This document shows, piece by piece, positions 54,149 to 57,035 of a DNA stretch of 57,035 nt. Where the stretch lies: positions 1 through 57,035 of the forward strand of contig JAQYVY010000022.1 in NCBI GenBank assembly GCA_030145195.1, given 5' to 3'. The notes beneath the pieces are model-generated. The model was not told the DNA's origin, made no database searches, and saw nothing but the letters and a program-made list of their open reading frames with translations. This DNA comes from Desulfuromonadales bacterium. GTDB taxonomy: Bacteria > Desulfobacterota > Desulfuromonadia > Desulfuromonadales > BM103. The translations under genes and the position numbers were made by a program. Every line of letters starts with the position of its first letter. Within the stretch, counting starts at the first letter, position 1.

Positions 54149-55543
54149 TCAGACGAGCGAGGCAAGTGCTTTTTGCAAGCGAGCCAAAACAGTTGCTTTA
54201 CCAAGCACTGAAACAACCTCATAGATACTTGGGCTGACCGTACCACCCGTCAAAGCAACGCGGACTGTCGGGCCGATTTTACCAAGTTTGAGCCCGCTCT
54301 CTTCCATCATGGCCTTAAAGGCACCTTCAACATCTTCCAGAGTGAAGCTGACCGTTGCCCCCAAGTATTTAATCAACAATTCCAGCACCACGCGTTTTTC
54401 TTCAGTGAGAAACTTTGCGGCCGCAGCCTCATCATACGAAACCGGTGCCTCGAAATAAAAACGTGCGCCCTCTGCCATCTCAACAAGGGTCTTGACGCGA
54501 TCCTGCAAGGTTTGAACAACTGCGGCCATTTCGGGGCCGTCGCTAACATCGACCCCCTGCCCTTCAAGCTGTTCGGCAACCAAACCACCGAGACGTTCTG
54601 GATCACCGGTCTTGATGTAATGCTCATTCAACCACAACAGTTTGTCCGGGTTAAACACGCCAGCAGAACGGCCGACGTTGTCGAGACTGAACTTGGCAAT
54701 CAAATCATCCATCGAGAAGATCTCTTCATCACCACAGGACCATCCGAGCCGCACCAGATAATTGACCATGGCTTCCGGCAAAAAGCCCATCTCCCGGTAG
54801 ACCATCACCGAAGTCGCACCGTGGCGTTTTGAGAGGCGTTTTTTGTCAGCACCGAGAATCATCGGCACATGAGCGAACTCCGGAACTTCGTAGCCGAGAG
54901 CTTTATACATGGGAATCTGGCGAACTGTGTTGTTGACATGGTCGTCGCCGCGGATCACCAGGTTGATGCCCATTTCGGCGTCATCAATTACCACCACAAA
55001 GTTGTAGGTCGGGTTGCCATCGGTGCGCTGAATAATCAGATCATCGAGTTCGTCATTTTCTACTGTGATAGTGCCCTTGATCCGATCGACAAAAGCGGTA
55101 TTGCCGTCACGAGGCGTTTTAAACCGAACGACATAGGGTAAATCGGGTTGATCAGTGCGCTCACGGCAGGTGCCGTCGTAGCGCGGTTTACCGCCAATCT
55201 TCATGGCAGCTTCACGCTTGGCATTCAACTCTTCCGTCGTACAGTAACAACGATAGGCCAATCCCTGGTCCAGCAACGCACTGACTTTACTCTTATACAG
55301 TTCATAGCGATCTGATTGATAGATAGGCCCTTCATCGTAGCTCAATCCCAGCCAGTCCATCGCCTGCAGGATCGCATCAACTGATTCCTGGGTGGAACGT
55401 TCGACATCGGTATCTTCAATCCGCAGCACAAAGGTGCCCTGCTCTTTTTTCGCCAGCAGGTAATTAAACAAAGCGGTCCGGGCACCGCCAATATGCAGAA
55501 AACCTGTTGGACTCGGGGCAAAACGAACTCTTAAATCGGACAT
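54149..55543 (-). CDS. gltX: Glutamyl-tRNA synthetase
   Basis: 464 residues from the ATG at 55543 ([20 protein letters not shown]); the upstream extension to 55588 is outside family homology. Class I motifs: [13 protein letters not shown] (HIGH-like) and [12 protein letters not shown] (KMSKS-like), then the helical anticodon-binding domain. It charges tRNA-Glu and, in bacteria lacking GlnRS, also tRNA-Gln before amidation by GatCAB. Both tRNA genes lie immediately downstream on the same strand, the first 80 nt after the stop. Confidence 0.96.
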   Translation of the reverse strand: MSDLRVRFAPSPTGFLHIGGARTALFNYLLAKKEQGTFVLRIEDTDVERSTQESVDAILQAMDWLGLSYDEGPIYQSDRYELYKSKVSALLDQGLAYRCYCTTEELNAKREAAMKIGGKPRYDGTCRERTDQPDLPYVVRFKTPRDGNTAFVDRIKGTITVENDELDDLIIQRTDGNPTYNFVVVIDDAEMGINLVIRGDDHVNNTVRQIPMYKALGYEVPEFAHVPMILGADKKRLSKRHGATSVMVYREMGFLPEAMVNYLVRLGWSCGDEEIFSMDDLIAKFSLDNVGRSAGVFNPDKLLWLNEHYIKTGDPERLGGLVAEQLEGQGVDVSDGPEMAAVVQTLQDRVKTLVEMAEGARFYFEAPVSYDEAAAAKFLTEEKRVVLELLIKYLGATVSFTLEDVEGAFKAMMEESGLKLGKIGPTVRVALTGGTVSPSIYEVVSVLGKATVLARLQKALASLV

Positions 55544-55573
55544 CTTGAAGCTCCATGGGTAAGGATGTTTTTT

Positions 55574-55736
55574 AACGCAAAGACGCAAAGGAATGGCAAT
55601 AAAGACCTAAAATTCAAGCCTTCGAAACTTTGATTCCCAAAAAGCCTGGAACCACACTTGTTGAGTCCACCGCAGAATTGGCAAAAGTTGATGCAAAAAA
55701 CTTCTTTGCGACTTTGCGACTTTGCGTCTTTGCGTT
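55574..55736. repeat. 163-nt element with perfect 17-bp terminal inverted repeats
   Basis: AACGCAAAGACGCAAAG (55574-55590) is the exact reverse complement of CTTTGCGTCTTTGCGTT (55720-55736). The right end extends inward with two more CTTTGCGA units to about 55704. The centre has no ORF. It lies upstream of gltX and resembles a miniature inverted-repeat element. Confidence 0.7.
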
Positions 55737-55771
55737 GAAGGCTTATCTACTTTGCTTGAGTTAGCGACACT

Positions 55772-55802
55772 AAAACGGGTCACCATGATAGTGACCCGTT
55801 TT
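55772..55802 (-). terminator. Terminator after the Memo-family gene
   Basis: AAAACGGGTCAC / GTGACCCGTTTT, a perfect 12-bp stem with a 7-nt loop and A/T-rich ends. Confidence 0.82.
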
Positions 55803-55831
55803 ATACCGGAATTGATGCATCAAGGCAAGGT

Positions 55832-56635
55832 TCAGAAAATCCGCACACCGGCGTAGCCAACAACCTCGGATTGATCGCCAGTCACCTCTCCCGAGTTGCG
55901 ATAAGCCACCAGTTCCGCTTTGGAGGCACCGAGCGAGAGTGCGGCCTGCAACATCACGACGACCGGCAGCACCCCGCACATTGAAATGCGATGGACGCTG
56001 ACCGCCTCGTAGAGCCCTCGAGGGTCCAACTCCAAAACCTTGTCTAACGCTATAAAATCCTTGGTGCGAGCTGTTTCCCCTGATTCGTAATGAGTCATGT
56101 CGCTGCTGGCCACCAGCAGAGGACAAACAGGGCTCCTTCGCATGACCCGTGCCAGCCCTTCACCCATCTGCAACAACATTTCAAGAGGCATCTGACTGAT
56201 ACAGATCGGAACAATCGAAGCCTGCGGTGCCAGCATCTGTAAAAAAGGCACCTGCACCTCCAGAGAATGCTCGAAACGATGTGCCGTGGTATCTTCTGCG
56301 GCCATGGGGCATTCAACCAGAATTTCTTCGGCCAGAGCGTCGGCAATTTCCACAGCACCCAGCGGGGTCTCCCATGAGCCCTTGGCGTAAACTGCAGCTG
56401 CATGACCACGACCATGGTGATTTGGCCCCAGAATGATGACATTCTCAGGAATTTCAACACCGGCAAAGGTTTGTCCGGCGACACTCCCAGAGTAGATGTA
56501 GCCAGCATGAGGGGACATGATCCCCAGATACGGCTGCTCAGTATCAACCGGAGGGATCAGGTCCAGAAGCATTTCCTTGAGTAGAATCTTTTTGCCCGGA
56601 TAAAATTGGCCGGCAACCGCTGGAGTACGTATCAT
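55832..56635 (-). CDS. amrB: AmmeMemoRadiSam system protein B (Memo family)
   Basis: 267 residues from the ATG at 56635, after GGGAGGGTGG; the frame opens slightly earlier at 56653. Memo-family metal-site text: SPHAGYIYSGSVAGQTF, ILGPNHHGRG, HRFEHSLEVQVPFLQ, ASSDMTHYE and CGVLPVVVML. This protein is usually encoded with an AMMECR1 protein and a radical SAM enzyme (AmrA/AmrS), which are not adjacent here. The biochemical role is not settled. Confidence 0.92.
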   Translation of the reverse strand: MIRTPAVAGQFYPGKKILLKEMLLDLIPPVDTEQPYLGIMSPHAGYIYSGSVAGQTFAGVEIPENVIILGPNHHGRGHAAAVYAKGSWETPLGAVEIADALAEEILVECPMAAEDTTAHRFEHSLEVQVPFLQMLAPQASIVPICISQMPLEMLLQMGEGLARVMRRSPVCPLLVASSDMTHYESGETARTKDFIALDKVLELDPRGLYEAVSVHRISMCGVLPVVVMLQAALSLGASKAELVAYRNSGEVTGDQSEVVGYAGVRIF

Positions 56636-56654
56636 AAACACCACCCTCCCCACG

Positions 56655-56755
56655 TTAGAACCAGACTCGGTAAATCATTCTCTGATAGACGAGAATCAAC
56701 AAGCCTGCAAAAGATGCTTAACAGTTTATCTCGGGCGATACGACTGGCAACACAG
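56655..56755 (-). pseudogene. Decayed duplicate of a TSUP transporter 3' end
   Basis: Read on the minus strand, VASRIARDKLLSIF is followed, after a frameshift, by AGLLILVYQRMIYRVWF and stop. This parallels VASRTAHEKLLRIF, AGLLILVGLRMIYGAWF and stop of the gene ending at 56840. About 100 bp are duplicated and the copy is frameshifted and diverged, so it cannot be functional. Confidence 0.75.
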
Positions 56756-56770
56756 TTGTAGTCTGCCCGA

Positions 56771-56811
56771 ATAAAGGGGACACAATGGGAAAACTATTAT
56801 GTCCCCTTTAT
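56771..56811. repeat. REP-like hairpin (GGGGACACA type) between duplicated 3' ends
   Basis: TAAAGGGGACACAA is mirrored by TTATGTCCCCTTTA at 12 of 14 positions. Near-identical direct repeats GTCTGCCCGAAT (56761-56772) and GTCTGCTCGAAT (56824-56835) flank it. Confidence 0.7.
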
Positions 56812-56839
56812 GCTCCAGCAACCGTCTGCTCGAATCAGC

Positions 56840-57035
56840 TTAAAACCAGGCCCCGTAAATCATCCTTAAACCGACAAGAATCAGCAAGCCAGCAAAGATT
56901 CTCAACAACTTTTCATGGGCGGTACGACTGGCAACACGCACACCTATTCGTGCCATGCCGATCGTGAAAGGGGCTACCAGCAGAATAACCAGGAAATCAA
57001 CATAACCGAAGGCAAAGGGAGGCAGGTCAACCCGG
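56840..57035 (-). CDS. TSUP (TauE/SafE) family transporter, C-terminal part
   Basis: The gene enters from the right edge; 64 codons are visible, ending in TAA at 56840-56842. The text VDFLVILLVAPFTIGMARIG followed by VRVASRTAHEKLLRIFAGLL and VGLRMIYGAWF is the typical last two helices of a TSUP membrane permease, a family that exports or imports sulfur-containing or organic anions. The start and most of the protein are outside the window. Confidence 0.8.
   Translation of the reverse strand, partial: RVDLPPFAFGYVDFLVILLVAPFTIGMARIGVRVASRTAHEKLLRIFAGLLILVGLRMIYGAWF

Overview
The window is 57 kb of bacterial chromosome, nearly all ordinary core genes with several accessory islands. Gene content points to a Gram-negative member of the Desulfuromonadales or a close relative: two DUF1858 CxxC mini-proteins, REC-PilZ regulators, an MlaEFD operon with a periodic-repeat MlaD, an AmmeMemoRadiSam protein B gene, and clostridial-type pyrimidine control through PyrR. 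This placement is an inference from gene content, because no rRNA or species marker is present. No transposase, integrase, phage or CRISPR locus is visible.

Layout. 1-3 kb: the tail of a secreted protein, a LuxR-type response regulator, a DUF454 membrane protein, a secreted intradiol-dioxygenase-like protein, and a gene remnant broken at a palindromic repeat. 3.1-9.0 kb: a tightly coupled sucrose operon (sucrose-phosphate synthase, sucrose-phosphate phosphatase, fructokinase, amylosucrase), the arrangement known from halotolerant methylotrophs for sucrose as a compatible solute. 9.0-11.6 kb: a gene-poor stretch around one Q/K-rich lipoprotein. 11.6-25.5 kb, minus strand: pyrR-pyrB-pyrC-carB-carA-carB, then greA, DUF1858 and recG. 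The pyr leader contains a promoter, a PyrR-binding hairpin and an attenuator. carA sits between two different carB paralogs.

25.6-29 kb: a phosphonate-type binding lipoprotein, a histidine kinase and a receiver protein. 29-38 kb: lepA-lepB, an acyl-CoA synthetase, a ferredoxin with altered cluster ligands, tandem REC-PilZ proteins, an MBL hydrolase, yhbY and dgt. 38.5-45.8 kb: rsmD-coaD-DUF1858, a beta-barrel protein, yacG-queD-queE (queuosine precursor synthesis), a possible peptide-sized transcription unit, tRNA-Gly, the CCA-adding enzyme and an aminotransferase. 46-53.7 kb: an AEC transporter, an orphan ABC binding protein, and an mlaE-mlaF-mlaD operon led by an aromatic-repeat protein of unknown function. 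53.8-57 kb: gltX followed by tRNA-Gln and tRNA-Glu, the Memo-family gene, a decayed duplicate of a TSUP transporter 3' end, and the truncated TSUP gene itself.

Two families of small repeats recur between genes: palindromic GGGGACA/GGGGTCAG units resembling REP elements, and degenerate periodic CTTTGCG/GACACGAAG arms that in one case form a 163-nt element with perfect 17-bp terminal inverted repeats.
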